From positions 62,260,079 through 62,324,078 of the forward strand of contig OY829327.1 in NCBI GenBank assembly GCA_963691655.1: a stretch of 64,000 nucleotides of DNA, in the 5' to 3' direction. The stretch's first letter is position 1. The number at the start of each line of letters is the position of its first letter. A model generated the notes under the pieces. It saw only the letters and a program-made list of their open reading frames with translations. It ran no database searches and was not told the DNA's origin. Position numbers and translations under genes: made by a program. Positions 33,894 to 44,899 of this stretch are shown piece by piece. This DNA is from Toxonevra muliebris. Its lineage: Eukaryota > Arthropoda > Insecta > Diptera > Pallopteridae.

Positions 33894-34680
33894 TCAGAGT
33901 CTACTTAGCTTCCCGGTCCACCAGGGCGGGGATTTGTTTTTAATGACACTGATTAGTGTGGATTTCTTGAAAGCTACATTTAAGACTTTCTCTAATGTAT
34001 AAACTTCCTCATCTAATTCGGAAGTAGAGTTAATTCTTTCGTGAATTTTGCTACCACCTAATTTACGGACTGATATCCTAACAAACTTATCCCATTTTGT
34101 CCTGGGTTTTCTAAAGATGGAAGGTGTGAAGGATCTGCCTCGGAGACTGAACGTTACCAGACAATGCTCAGACATCGATGGTCTCTCTGATACCGTCGAG
34201 TCTTCTACCGAAACGCTATTTCTCTCTGTTATAAGCGTAAGATCCAGGGCCTTCTCCCATCCCTGGCATCTGTCCGAACTGGGAAAGATAAAGGTTGGTT
34301 TGGTACCCCTATTACATATACTGAGCTTAGTATCTAGTAAGAAATGTAGCAGTGACTCACCTCTATCGTTTGTCGTGCATTAGCGTCACACCCGGTAAGG
34401 CTGATGTCTTGTTGCTTCATGCTCATGAGGGTTTTGAGCTCCTCCGGTGGTGCTTCCCTGTCATGGCGTATGTAAGCCGAGACCAGTTAGGTTCTGAAGC
34501 CGCCTTCTTCCACGCTCACGACCGTCATATTTGATGTGCTGTAATTAGAGCAAAGATGAGCATTTATAACTTTCTTGATAAGAATACATGATCTTGGTTT
34601 ACCATCTTTATTCCACGGCTCTTGGATTAAGCTGACATCGATATCCCCCTCACTGTTTTCGAATGCTGGAGGTTAATTTG
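33894..34680 (-). pseudogene. LINE-D endonuclease remnant
   Basis: Frames across this span match APE-type endonuclease blocks: QEPW-like and CILIKK near 34575-34620, a GCDANA block near 34390 in shifted frame, and at 33894-34175 MSEHCLVTFSLRG (the SDH motif is SEH) then KSPPWWTGKLSRL of the linker. Several shifts. Confidence 0.7.
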
Positions 34681-34864
34681 CGCGAACCTTAGCATGCTTG
34701 GCTTCATCAAGATTGACCTCCATTAGCAACTGCATTGTCTATTTCTTAAGTATCGTCCTCGGCGACTGCATCGCTTTTGAAGATTTTCAACTTCGCCATC
34801 CGGATGCCAAAGCGGATTTGGTTGTCCGCCTTTGACAGCTTTTCTAGCGACTCTTCACTGATGG

Positions 34865-35451
34865 CTAGGAGAATGTTTCTTTGTTTTGGAGCTTAATGCA
34901 TCTTAGCAGTTTTTCTCCAGGCTCGGTCATCGGTGGCAACCAAACGCGAGCTCGTGGTCTCCTTGGGATCTCGCTCGCCGGGACCAGCTTGAGCTTCAAG
35001 CCCGAAATCATACCGCTGATCTTAGCGACATTACCGGCGAGGAAATCCAACGCAAACTGATCTGCGCACTTGATCACCTTGTACCTCCTACAGGTTTTCG
35101 ATGAGTCGAACTCTGGATGGGGGCCTTCAGTATTGTCGAGGACCTAGTTCATTACGAGACCCGATATCTTGACGTCGAGCTCCACTCAGTTTTGCTGCAC
35201 TGCTTGTAGCGTTTTTGTATTTTTGTCGATGATCGACACTTGAAAATGGTCTCTGGCTGCTTTGCTAATCGGAGCTGACGTTGCGCTGGCTCAGCCTCCC
35301 CAGTCTTTCTCAACTTCTTGGGGTGGGCGATACCACTCTCGTTCTGCGAGCGGTTACGTTTCTGCGACTGGCCGTATGCTGGTTTTGGGGGAGCAGTTTC
35401 TAAGAACTTCTTGTATTCTTCGTCCACCGCCTCAAACTTCTGCTTTTTCAC
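34865..35451 (-). pseudogene. LINE-D ORF1 remnant
   Basis: 34865-35077 (CADQFALDFLAG; IPRRPRARVWLPPM) mirrors the ORF1 C-terminal fold of LINE-A (RPRSKAWIPAE). 35152-35451 is the basic Gln/Lys-rich N-terminal part. A frame break lies near 35080-35150. Confidence 0.7.
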
Positions 35452-35490
35452 GCGATACCTTCGCAGTATACCCCCGAATCAAAACTTAAA

Positions 35491-36350
35491 AAAAAAAATT
35501 TGTATGAAACACTGCTGATACGGAAAAAGCGGTTATCCCCACTGAATTCCTTGACCCCGAATTAGTTAGAAACGATATGTCTACAAATTTTTTTTTTAAG
35601 TTCGAGCACAGTGTAATTTTTAAAGATATCGTGGAAGGAAATGCCAGAATTCTGTTCGCTTTAGAAAATATGGGCAATTAAAGCAAAAAAAGGTCACGAA
35701 ATGACCTTAAGATAACAGAAAGGTTAAAAGCTGTAAAAAGGTAAAAATCAAAATTGTTATTAAAAGTTAATAACAAAAAATATTTTGTTGATGAAAAAAT
35801 AAATTTCTGTTAATATAAGGTTTTTCTTTTTAATATGTTAACCAATTCAGAAGTAATTTGAGTTTATTTGTGCACTAGTTTCATTGTGCGCAAACATCAC
35901 CCCATAAGGAGGTTCCACAAAGGGTTAATCTGTTCAAGAAAAATGTTGCTCATAAAATTTTATTAAAGGTTACTTAACATCAGAAACGCGGTTTTAGAAT
36001 TAAAAAACATACAGTAACCTGAAAAACTGTAATGCTTGAAAAAAATAAAAGATACTGTTACAATAGATTTTATAAGTTGAAATTTTTATATGTTTACTTT
36101 TTTAATATTTTATTTCATTCCCAGTTAGCTTGTTTAAATTTTGGTCGTGTTTAACTTCCACCACTCAAGCATACTTTGATTCCCATTGTATTTTTGGTGC
36201 CGTATGATTTAATCTCTACTAGTCTGTCAAATTTATAAATAAGAATCTAAATAAATACAAATACAATAAATCGTTTTGTTAAAAAGCATGAATAATTTGC
36301 TTCATATTTTTTTTTAGTTTATGTAATTTTGAGTTCTATCTTTTATTCAG
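35491..36350. other. intronic AT-rich sequence, no gene seen
   Basis: Homopolymer-rich. AAAGGGTTAA near 35920 resembles a piggyBac-type MITE end but has no partner. It leads into the T-rich tract and acceptor of the next host exon. Confidence 0.4.
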
Positions 36351-36529
36351 AATATCGATACGTATCCCATCTTTTGAGGACTTCAACAGCATAAAAAGCA
36401 GTTTTCCTGACGACGATTGTGGAGAAAATTCGGACATTTATACAAATGTAAACCAGTGTAATCTTCCGTTTAGTTCAAAGCGTGTTTGTAGAGAAAGTGA
36501 CACATTACACAATAAACGTGACGATGCAG
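36351..36529 (+). CDS. Atg2: host gene internal exon (Atg2 candidate, exon b)
   Basis: Acceptor TTTTATTCAG ends at 36350, donor GTAAAA starts at 36530. Entered in phase 2 from the exon at 23207, the frame is open throughout (RIPSFEDFNSIKSSFPDDDC; NQCNLPFSSKRVCRES) and leaves in phase 1, which fits the next exon. The segment is acidic and Ser-rich, as expected for a linker in a large scaffold protein. The donor is weaker than consensus. Confidence 0.65.
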
Positions 36530-36844
36530 GTAAAATCCTTCAATGTTTTTTAGTCAAATCAATAGGTGGATGTTAAAGTGGGTGCCTTAACTGTAAAGTC
36601 GAATTTCCTAACTCTTCTGTGTGATGCTTCATCGCCATCTCAAATGTTTGTCCGTTTTTTCTAGGATTAAAAAAAAGAACAGAAGCGTAGAGAAACTCGG
36701 TTTTAAAGTGAAGGCAGGCACCCATTTCTACATATACAAAATATAATTTTTCATTCACAATTTTTTGTAAGCAAATCAACTTGTTGCTCTATTAACTAGA
36801 CTATTAGCAATTAATTTATAAAAGTTTATTTATTACTTATTTAG

Positions 36845-37618
36845 AATCAGAAACAGTGTTGTTGCCTGGAGAGACTGAAGAAATAAATAAATTTTGTGAT
36901 TTAACAATGAATTCATCTAAATTTCAAATACGGATAAATCTTCCAACAGTAAAACTCGTTCTGGAGTATGTATCACATATTATGTTTAATTTACCAGTAC
37001 ATGTTATTAAATATACGTTATGTTATTTACGTTTTAGATCAAAGCAGTTGTATGAAATAATATACAATCGTTTAAATTCAGATATTTTTATGTGGGAGCC
37101 AAGTTCTCCATTCTTAAAGAATTCTAAACAATATGTCTCAAAATTGGAGCAAAGCATTTTAAATGTAGGTTTGATGGATTCAATGTACATACCGTCAACA
37201 TCAGCACAAGATCCTTATGAGAGTATTGAAAATATTTATAATCGCCCGAAATACGAAAAAAATGAAAATGATTTGTTGTCTTCCGGTAGTGATGAAAGTG
37301 AAAGTAACAGTTTTTTTGGTGCAGATAACTCAGAAAGTATTTACTACTCTATACATGACAGCGATAAGCACAAATCAGTAATCAAGACAACGAAAATGAG
37401 TTTAAGTGATTTCTCATTTGAGATTACAATTGCAAATGGATCAATGACAGCTTTCGCTCCGGTTCGTGATATAGAAAACCATGTTCTGCCAGAACAATTT
37501 GGCAAATTTTATATCAAAATATCTAAACTTAGAATATTTTCCGTTAATGGGTTCAAGAGTAATGAGAACTTATGTTATTTGTGCCTTCAATTAAGTGACG
37601 TTGAAGTTTACCATTGTG
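36845..37618 (+). CDS. Atg2: host gene exon (Atg2 candidate, exon c), the most diagnostic
   Basis: Acceptor TTATTTAG ends at 36844. 774 bp are open in the predicted phase: LLPGETEEINKFCDL, QIRINLPTVKLVL, RFRSKQLYEIIYNRLNSDIF followed by MWEPSSPFL, a Ser/Asp-rich loop, then SFEITIANGSMTAFAPVRD and LQLSDVEVYHCG. YNR-N-D-hydrophobic-MWEPS is a pattern I know from Atg2, the rod-like lipid-transfer protein that feeds phospholipid into growing autophagosomes at ER-phagophore contacts. A strong donor, GGTGAGTATAA, starts at 37619. Without splicing the frame would run only to a stop at 37684-37686, so splicing in phase 1 is preferred. Identity rests on motif memory, not alignment. Confidence 0.75.
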
Positions 37619-38039
37619 GTGAGTATAATTATGCAATAAAAATATTAAATAAAATGACTTCTAAAGACCACACTTATCAGTGTTAAAATGGAATAACAGC
37701 TTAAGGTTATTTTCTTGTCAGCCGAGTTTGAAAGCTTTGAATAGAAATATTTTTAAAATTATAGCACTATTTTAAAACAGTCTACGTTAATCGCGCCGAT
37801 TTGAGTTTATAATATGTGATTAAATATTTTCCATCTTGAGTCAAGCTAGGCTGTTTTTCCTTTTTAATAGTAGTTAGATAAATACATGACATGAAATATA
37901 CGTTTGAAAGACATATACAAAAATCAAATTATTGACAATTAATATTTTATGTTGTGTGTCGTTTTGCATAAGTTGTACTAAAAATGCTTAATATTTATTA
38001 CAATTTTTAAATTTCAATGTTATCTAGATTCATTTATTA
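37619..38039 (+). other. start of the long Atg2-candidate intron
   Basis: Begins with a consensus donor at 37619. The exon at 58769 needs phase 0 while exon c leaves in phase 1, so at least one further exon must lie between 37619 and 58768; I could not find it. Confidence 0.5.
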
Positions 38040-38280
38040 ACAAACTTCTATAACAAAGTGAACGCAATAAAAACTCATAGATTGCCGTAAAACTACTTCC
38101 ATTTAATAAATTAACAACTTCACTGATGGTGAAACTATGTTTGCCGAAATACTTTTTTCTAGTAGAACTGAATATAGGACAAACCCCTAATACATGATAT
38201 GTGTCTTCAATTTTATTTAAATTGCAAAGTTAACAGGAACCTAAAGGCTTACTCCTGAAAGATGTAGCATATAACGTTGT
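38040..38280 (-). pseudogene. LINE ORF2 C-terminal fragment with zinc-binding motif
   Basis: Minus strand: CNLNKIEDTYHVLGVCPIFS matches the CCHC-like end of LINE ORF2, followed by RKKYFGKHSFTISEVVNLLN. One stop precedes the first Cys. The GC-richer stretch at 38290-38410 could be its upstream part, in unclear frame. Clade undetermined, not the RNase H type. Confidence 0.65.
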
Positions 38281-39957
38281 GTAATGTGTGACTGAGTTTT
38301 AGATCCTGGGTGCGGCAGCTTGATGCACGGCTGGTTCCGTCTCGACTCGTCGGCTAGTGGGGTGGGAAACTTCTTGCAACCGCTCACCTGGTTAGCACAC
38401 CAAAGCACTTATTATTTTAATTTTGCGTGCATCATAGATGGGGGTAGAAAAAGAAAGAGAAAGCTAGAAAGGAAAAGGAGATAGAGGAAGAAGAAAGGAA
38501 ACACAATAAGAAAAGGACATTGCAGTTCGTATTCTGCCATCTTTGTTGGGCTTAGATGTTTTGGCATCAACAATTGCCCTCTCAACCATGATCATCTTCG
38601 AATATCCTGCTATTCAAATCCAACAAATGATCCCTACGACGAATCACAACCAAGCCTACTTCACTTCATGAACTCAAACTAGAAAATTTCTCATTTCATG
38701 ATTATAACAAACAAATTTTTATCTAAATTCAAAATCTTAATCATATCGTAATTGTATTAGCGCAAGTAACAGAAATACTAACAAACAAATGTACTAAATA
38801 GTATCAAATGTAAAAAAAATATAATAAAAATATAAGGAAAATGTAGGAAAACTAAAATATACATTTATAATTATGCTCAAATATAGGTATATAGGAAAAA
38901 AAATAAAAAAAGAATAATAATAAAGATTTATGCAAAACTATGATAATTCAAATTGAGTTTGCAAAAATAAGAATGCTAATTTTAAATGTAGTAAAAAAAA
39001 GCTTAAAGGAAAAGTTATTTGATAAATGAAAAAAAGAATATTTATTTTAAATGTAATAAAAAATGGACAAAGAAAAAGTATTAGTATTAAATAAGTTAAA
39101 ATAAAAGAATAGCTTCATGCAAAGTGTCGTGAAAATTAGCGCATGCATGCATGACATAAAGTGAAAAGGTTTGTTAGTAATATTCTTATAATGTTCGAAC
39201 TCAATTTAGAATTTCTCCTACCAAAACATAAATTCAAAACTTCGAAAAAATATTTAAATATTTCTCCTCTCTATCTTTAAATTATTTTACATATATATCT
39301 ATAATACTGTTTCATGTTCAAACTCACATTAATTAACGGCACTGCTCCCACGATGAAAGATCTTTCAGTAGAGAGTAATGCTGGTGGTTCTAGACTGCAT
39401 CTAGCTAGAGGGGAAGATAAATATTCACACTTTTTTCTCTTAATTAATTTTATTTTAATTTTAAATAGTTCATTTAATACTTTTTAGCATATGTTTTAAA
39501 TAATTTAATTTAGTTTTAATTGTTGCAAGTGTTTGCGTAAAGGTGCAAAAGAGAATTTGTTTTTAATATTTAAAGGAAATGACGACACAACAATGCTTTT
39601 ATCGCATGCTAAAAAATTTTGGATCGCAATGATCTCTTTAGCAACATATCACAAACATCTGTTACGAACACATCACTTATGTACATGTGCATAAAATAAT
39701 TTTAATATTTTAATTTTTAAACTATTTTCTGCAATTTCAGCAATTCATATAATTGTCTTATATTTTATGTGAGTCCTTTTTTTTAGATTCATTTAAAGAT
39801 CTTGAAAACTTTTACTAATTAACTTATTAACTCACTTTTCGGCCATTTTTATTTTAAAGTTTTTAGATTTTCACTGTTTTTAATACATTTTAATATGTCT
39901 TGAAAAATGTCTTTTTAATCCAACATTCAAACTAAAACCGTATAGAAATTTATACTT
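38281..39957. other. intronic AT-rich sequence, no gene seen
   Basis: 38300-38410 is GC-rich relative to its surroundings; 38430-38515 is a purine tract. The rest is homopolymer-rich with no coding signal. Confidence 0.4.
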
Positions 39958-41075
39958 TTATCAGATCGAAGTTCAAACCAAGAAAGAACCAAATTCAGAT
40001 AAAAAATCTAGATCAAAATGAGACCAAATTCAGATCAAAATCTTGATTATGACTTTTCTGATAGATTCATATTGTTAAATGATCTATTTTGAGAAAACGA
40101 TTTGAAGGGAATTTTGATTTCCTTTGAAAAAAAATGTTGATAATCTCTATTTCTTGAATCATTTTTGGTCGAAACAAAAACCCGAAAAAAATTAAATTAA
40201 GATAACAGTTGATTTGGATAGTACTTTACGATCTCACAACTCCATAACCAAGCACTTCATTTTTATAAAAAATTAAATACGTTCTTTAAGCCTGATATAC
40301 ATTACTTTAAATGTAAATATATCTTAATTTGACCAAAAAACCAATAAATTTTAAACTTTAACGAGATCCGTACACGTTTTCGGGTACCGGAAAACAACCG
40401 GTTAAAAAAAATGTTCAGACCACGAATCGGACCAAAATTCCAACAAAAATCGACCAAAATGAGATCAAATTCAGGTCAAAACTCAGACTAAAAACCCAAA
40501 ATTCAGACCAAATCAAAACCAAAATTATTTTAAAATTCATTCCAAAATTAAAAAAAAAATTTTGACCACATCCCAGACCAATAGTTAGACAAAACTTTAG
40601 GCCAAAAGGACACCAAATACCGAACGAAAGTAACCCAAAATTCAGACCAAAAACTAGTGGGAATATCTGATAAAAACCAGACCAAAAATCCAGACGAATT
40701 CAGACCAAATTTTAAAACAAAATTCAAACCGATTTCGGACCGAACTTCAGACCCAAATAGTATCAATATCAAACCAATTCAGACGAAAATATTAACCGCA
40801 ACTCAAACTAATAGTTAGATTAAAACAGAGGCTAAAAAGACGCCAAATACAAAATAAATTAAACCAAAATTTAGACCAGAAGTCAGATCAAACGCTGGTC
40901 TGCAAACGCTGGAAAGCAAACCAAAATTTAGACCAAACATGGATCAAAACTCAAACCTAATTCAGATTAAAATTCATACCAAAATAAAACAAAATTTTGA
41001 TTTACAATCAAACCACAATTCAGATCAAAAACGAGCAGAAGCGGAAAAGTTAAACCAATATCAGACTAAAATTTA
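39958..41075. repeat. degenerate array of AATTCAGACCAAAA-type repeats
   Basis: Over 1 kb the words CAGACCAAA, TCAGATCAAAA and ATTCAGACCA recur at short irregular spacing, densest at 40410-41070. Two short near-duplicates are visible (AGACCAATAGTTAGACAAAACTTTAGGC near 40574 and a variant near 40806). The 74-codon minus frame at 40548-40772 is an artefact of the array. It resembles an old minisatellite. Confidence 0.8.
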
Positions 41076-41129
41076 GTACACCTATTTGTCTGCCTGTCGT
41101 ACCACCTATTTAAATCCCATCTGGAAGTG

Positions 41130-41800
41130 TATCGGGTAAATCGTTTAGATATAAAAAGAAGAGGGTAGGGCTTAGCATAGAGTCTTGTTTTACATCTTGA
41201 TTTACCGAAAAAGGTTCTGATCGAGTTCCGCCATTCCAAACTTGGCTAGAAGCTTCATGATATAGTAACTGTAGTATTAGTGCAGTTTTACAAGATAACC
41301 CAAACCCGGACAGCTTATAAAAAAGGGAGTTTTTTGGTATTACACGAAAAGTGCTTTCGGTTTTCTGTTTCTTTTAATAATTTAAATGAACTATACTTGA
41401 TATGTTTGTCGACTGTGGAGTATTCCTTTCTGAACCCCGCCTGGTACTCATCCATAATACTATTAACATCTATCCAACTTTGTATTCTATCCAAAAGCAT
41501 TCCTGTAAAAGTTTTGTAGAAAATGTGCAAGAGTGAAAGGCCACGATAATTAGCAACACAAATCCATTTCTTAAATAAAAACGCTTTTTTCTTCGCGAAA
41601 GGAGGATGGAATTTCGTTGCAAAGGAAAATTTGATTTTAAATTTGAAGTACCTGTTCTAAAAAACTACGTGGAGCTTTTTTATAAAACTCATAACTTATT
41701 CTATCCATCCCTGAGGCTTTGTTTAACTTGGATCGTTTTAAATGCTGGCATTGACCAGGAAGTTAATTGCGATCTCATTTCAACAGTAAGTAAAGTTTGA
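41130..41800 (-). pseudogene. LINE reverse transcriptase remnant (non-RNase H group)
   Basis: 41315-41530 on the minus strand carries TFTGMLLDRIQSWID and DEYQAGFRKEYSTVDKH (the QAGFR block before the palm). 41130-41310 holds FYKLSGFGLS and VKQDSMLSPTLFLF (motif 4, normally QG) in other frames. Sequence from 41530 to 41800 is the finger region in broken frames. Similar in style to 21235-22220, possibly the same family. Confidence 0.75.
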
Positions 41801-42071
41801 AAATAATTTCAAAAATTGTCATATGAAAACTAGTTTCCAATAGTGAGAATGGATTTTTGAAAAGAATTTGCGAGTTTCCACCCATCAGTGGCATCTTCAA
41901 CATTATTCTGTCTTTCAATATTTTCAGTTAAATAAAAATGTTTCTTGTTCCTACAGATTTTCATGCAATGCGTTCTATAGCTCTACCCACATATTTTCTT
42001 CTATATGTCTCCAAACTACCACCTTGATCAAAAAGTTCCCGGAATTTATTCCGAAAACTAAAAATACAAGT

Positions 42072-42680
42072 TTATTCATCTAAATCTATATTGTCCCCTT
42101 CAAAGTAATCCCCATCGACTGCAACACACTTATGCCAGCGCTTGATCCAACCCTCGAAACATTTTTTATATTCGGTTTTCGGTATGCCACTCAGTGCTTC
42201 CTGCGGTTTTTCCATTACTTCCTCTCGGCTGCTGAAACACGTTCCCCGTAATTGTTTTTTAACTCGATTGAACAGAAAGAAGTCACAGGGAGCCAAATCA
42301 GGTGAATTCGGTGGCTGTTGGATGGTATTTGTTGCATTTTTCGTCAAAAAATTACTAATAATGATGGCACTGTGTGACGGTGCGTTATCATGGTGCAAAA
42401 TCCACTAGTTTTCTGTCCACAATTCTGGTCTCTTTCGGCGAATTGCTTCACGCAAACGTCTCATAATGCCCAAATATTACTCTCTGATGGTTAGTTTGCG
42501 GTTATTGACCAAAATTTCTTTTACTTCATCTACGTTTTCGTCGGTTTTCGATTTTGATGGTCTGCCACTGCGTTCATCATCTTCGATTAACTCACAACCA
42601 CATTTGAGCCGCTCGTGCCACTGGTAAACGACCATTTTCTTTAGAGAATCGTTGTCGAAAGACTTTTCCAACATTTCCAA
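42072..42680 (-). pseudogene. mariner transposase, internally deleted (DD34D)
   Basis: 42477-42680: N-terminal DNA-binding half (VVYQWHERLKCG, DDERSGRPSKSKTDEN). 42072-42398: C-terminal catalytic half with HHDNAPSHSA (second Asp) and NSPDLAPCDFFLF (third Asp, 34 residues between), ending in FEGDNIDLDE at its natural stop. The section with the first catalytic Asp is missing at about 42400-42476, so no active enzyme can be made. The copy could be moved in trans. Confidence 0.9.
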
Positions 42681-42691
42681 CGTTCGCGCAC

Positions 42692-43009
42692 GTTGACGTT
42701 AGACGACCTCGATAGCCTAGTGGATAGTGCACTAGACTTTCATCTGGGAGGTTCGGGTTCGATTCCCATCTTCGTCTGGTGGTTAATTTTCATTACTTTC
42801 TTATATTCACTATCAATATGAAGTGTTTGAGAATTATAAGATAGTTTACAAGTACACACATTGTTTGGTAATGGCAAAACCACCAAGCCGATAAAAAACT
42901 GCCACACCGCCGTTCGGAATCGGCGTTAAACTGTAGGTCCAACTATGTGGTATCACAATGGGCCGTTCAGGCCTAAGTGTGTCTCTCGACAGCCACTCCA
43001 ACCTAACCT
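42692..43009 (+). mobile_element. tRNA-derived SINE, copy 1 (full length)
   Basis: Inserted in the mariner and flanked by the 13-bp duplication AACGTTCGCGCAC (42679-42691 and 43010-43022). The head is tRNA-like: A box TAGCCTAGTGG (42713-42723), B box GGTTCGATTCC (42756-42766), with CTTTCA in the anticodon-loop position as in tRNA-Glu. The body includes CCGTTCGGAATCGGCGTTAA. The tail GGTATCACAATGG...CCAACCTAACCTA matches the 3' end of LINE-I. RNA polymerase III transcription is expected from the boxes. The first dozen bases before GACCTCGATAG are not shared with copy 2. Confidence 0.92.
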
Positions 43010-43232
43010 AACGTTCGCGCACCATTAAATCCGTTTTTTACGCAAAATTTAATACAATATAATTTAATAAAATTGTAAAAAATCGCCAACACACACAGAG
43101 ATTGATGTACTCTTGGCTACGTAACTTTTACAAATGTCAAGCTATGACGCTTGACAGAAATCGGAACGATTAGAGCACCACACGGTGGTTGTTCCGGGAA
43201 CTTTTTGATCAAGGTGGTATAACCCCATAAGA

Positions 43233-43449
43233 TCGACCTCGATAGTCTAGTGGATAGTGCACAAGACTTTCACTCAGAAGTTTGCGGGTTTGATTCCCGT
43301 CTTGGTCTGGTGGTTAATTCTCATGAAATGAATGAGAATTATGTGAAAGTGTACAAATACACACCTTGGTTGATAATGGCAAAATCACCGAGCTGATAAA
43401 AAATGCCACACAGCCGTTCGGAATCGGCGTTAAACTGTAGGTCCAACCA
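43233..43449 (+). mobile_element. tRNA-derived SINE, copy 2 (3' truncated)
   Basis: Starts CGACCTCGATAGTCTAGTGG just outside the mariner's right TA; A and B boxes are recognisable (TAGTCTAGTGG; GGGTTTGATTCCC). The body parallels copy 1 through AATCGGCGTTAAACTGTAGG and ends before the LINE-like tail. Confidence 0.88.
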
Positions 43450-44308
43450 TCGCCACTGTGGTCTTGTTAGTAGCAGAGTGCCAGACTATTGTCTCTGGAG
43501 ACCTGAGCTCGATTTTCGGATTGGGTATGTTTCTTATCTTTCTTTCTCTTTCTTCCTTTCTTTCTTTCATAACTTAGGGCTTTGGTACAATAGATTTTAT
43601 AGATCGCACAGCCTGACTTTCTAGTCGTCCTTACCTTCAAATAATAATAAAAACCCCTTAAGAGGATTGCAGGCATTAATTTTAACAGCTTTCGTACCAT
43701 TTTTAAGTACCTGCTTTGACATTCCGTCTGTTCCTCTACTAAAAATACCGCTGTGGCCAAGGAACCCACTTTTTATAGCTTAATGCACAAAACAGTTGAT
43801 TTTTCCACTTTTACCTTCGAATTTGTCGGAACCAGGGATGCCATTTCTTTTGTATTCGTGACAGGAATTCATTACTCTACGGGAACTCCGTGGGAATTAG
43901 AGAAAGTTAAAGAAAGTATCCCCACACATTTTTGTATGGAAATTCGGTGTTGGGCTCGGATTGGATATGATGTGTGGTGTCTTGACTAAAAGTCTCTATG
44001 GGCACGAGGCCTCAAAAATTGTGGCCATTACAAGATATATGATTATAAAGTTTTAATAGCCGACAAATAAATTTCAATTATAAAATGCCGAAAAGTTCGT
44101 TTGTAAACGATTCATCCAAACAAAACATGTTAGCAAAATTTTTTCATTGTGTTGAAGTTTATCACGTTATTAACTAACCTTTATCACGGAAATACCAGTA
44201 CTTTCCACGATAATTGTCGATTCTGTTTTCATCTAACTTTTTTATGTTTTTCAATGGAAAATTTATAAGTTCTTTTGAAAGATATGTATTTATTGTGAAT
44301 TAGTTTTC
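43450..44308. other. AT-rich spacer, no gene seen
   Basis: A CTTTCTTT-type tract at 43530-43570 and short unassignable frames; nothing structural. Confidence 0.4.
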
Positions 44309-44486
44309 ACTTGGTGGTTGTGCCATTGCCTACCAAAATGTGTACTTGTACACTTAAAATCCTCATACTCTTCATATCGATAGTGAATATAAGAAGGTTA
44401 TGAGAATTAACCACCAGACCAAGAAGTCGAATCCGAGCCTGCAGGATGAAGTCTAGTGCACTACTCACTAGAGTATAGAGGTCGTC
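44309..44486 (-). mobile_element. tRNA-derived SINE, copy 3 (inverted, degraded, 3' truncated)
   Basis: Minus strand: tRNA-like head near 44486 (GACCTCTATACTCTAGTGAG, diverged A box), GTGCACTAGACTTCATCCTG, a damaged B box, then the TGGTCTGGTGGTTAATTCTC body shared with copies 1 and 2. It ends in the GGCAATGGCACAACCACC region. Confidence 0.8.
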
Positions 44487-44899
44487 TTCGGAAGAGCATA
44501 ACAAGGCGGATTAAAAAGCGTAAAATTTATTTCACCTACAGTCAACTTTTGTCTATTTAGGAACTTTTATAAATTTTACCACAGAATTTACCTCCCCTTA
44601 CCCTATAATTTTTAAAGTTGAAAAAAAAAACTGTGGAATATTAAATTATGATACGGTTTTGCTTTTAATTCTTTCATTTTTAGACCATTGTTGCCTTTTA
44701 TTTTAATAAATTCATTGCGTTTTTTTTTATTTATATAAAACTAAAAACAGCCTTGTGTGATATGCTTAGCTATCAAAAATATTCGGGGATATATTCGTTT
44801 TACGAAAAATGCTTGTGCCGCTGGTATTCGTTTCTTATTCTAAGTCAAAGCGTAAACAGAATTGTGTTCTTTTGAAACATGACACCTGCTGAAGCACAG

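Larger units (their letters stand above)
32089..35490 (-). mobile_element. LINE-D: decayed RNase H-bearing LINE
   Basis: Minus strand, 5' end about 35490, 3' end at the CCAACCAACCAACC tail (plus 32089-32103). In order: ORF1 remnants, endonuclease, RT pieces, RNase H, C-terminal Cys/His region (about 32200-32400), and a 3' UTR containing GCGCTAATTGAGTCTGGGTA. Many stops and frameshifts; the central RT with the YADD box is missing. Confidence 0.85.
42019..43217 (-). mobile_element. mariner-type transposon copy 2, both ends present, SINE inside
   Basis: Terminal inverted repeats CCACCTTGATCAAAAAGTTC at 42019 on and its inverse ending 43217, each flanked by the TA dinucleotide duplicated by mariners. 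Removing the SINE insertion leaves about 870 bp, against roughly 1.3 kb for a complete mariner, because of an internal deletion shared with copy 1. Confidence 0.95.

Noticed and set aside
36573..36779. 68-codon minus frame between host exons b and c
   Set aside because: Lies in a short intron, no motifs.
37619..37686. Natural end of the host protein at the stop 37684-37686
   Set aside because: A strong GTGAGT donor precedes it and the encoded tail does not look conserved; splicing is more likely.
40548..40772. 74-codon minus frame, Phe/Ser/Trp-rich
   Set aside because: Translation of the CAGACCAAAA array.
42705..42780. Possible free-standing tRNA gene
   Set aside because: A and B boxes are good but the acceptor and anticodon arms do not pair properly, and the sequence continues into a repeated body with target duplications; it is a SINE head.
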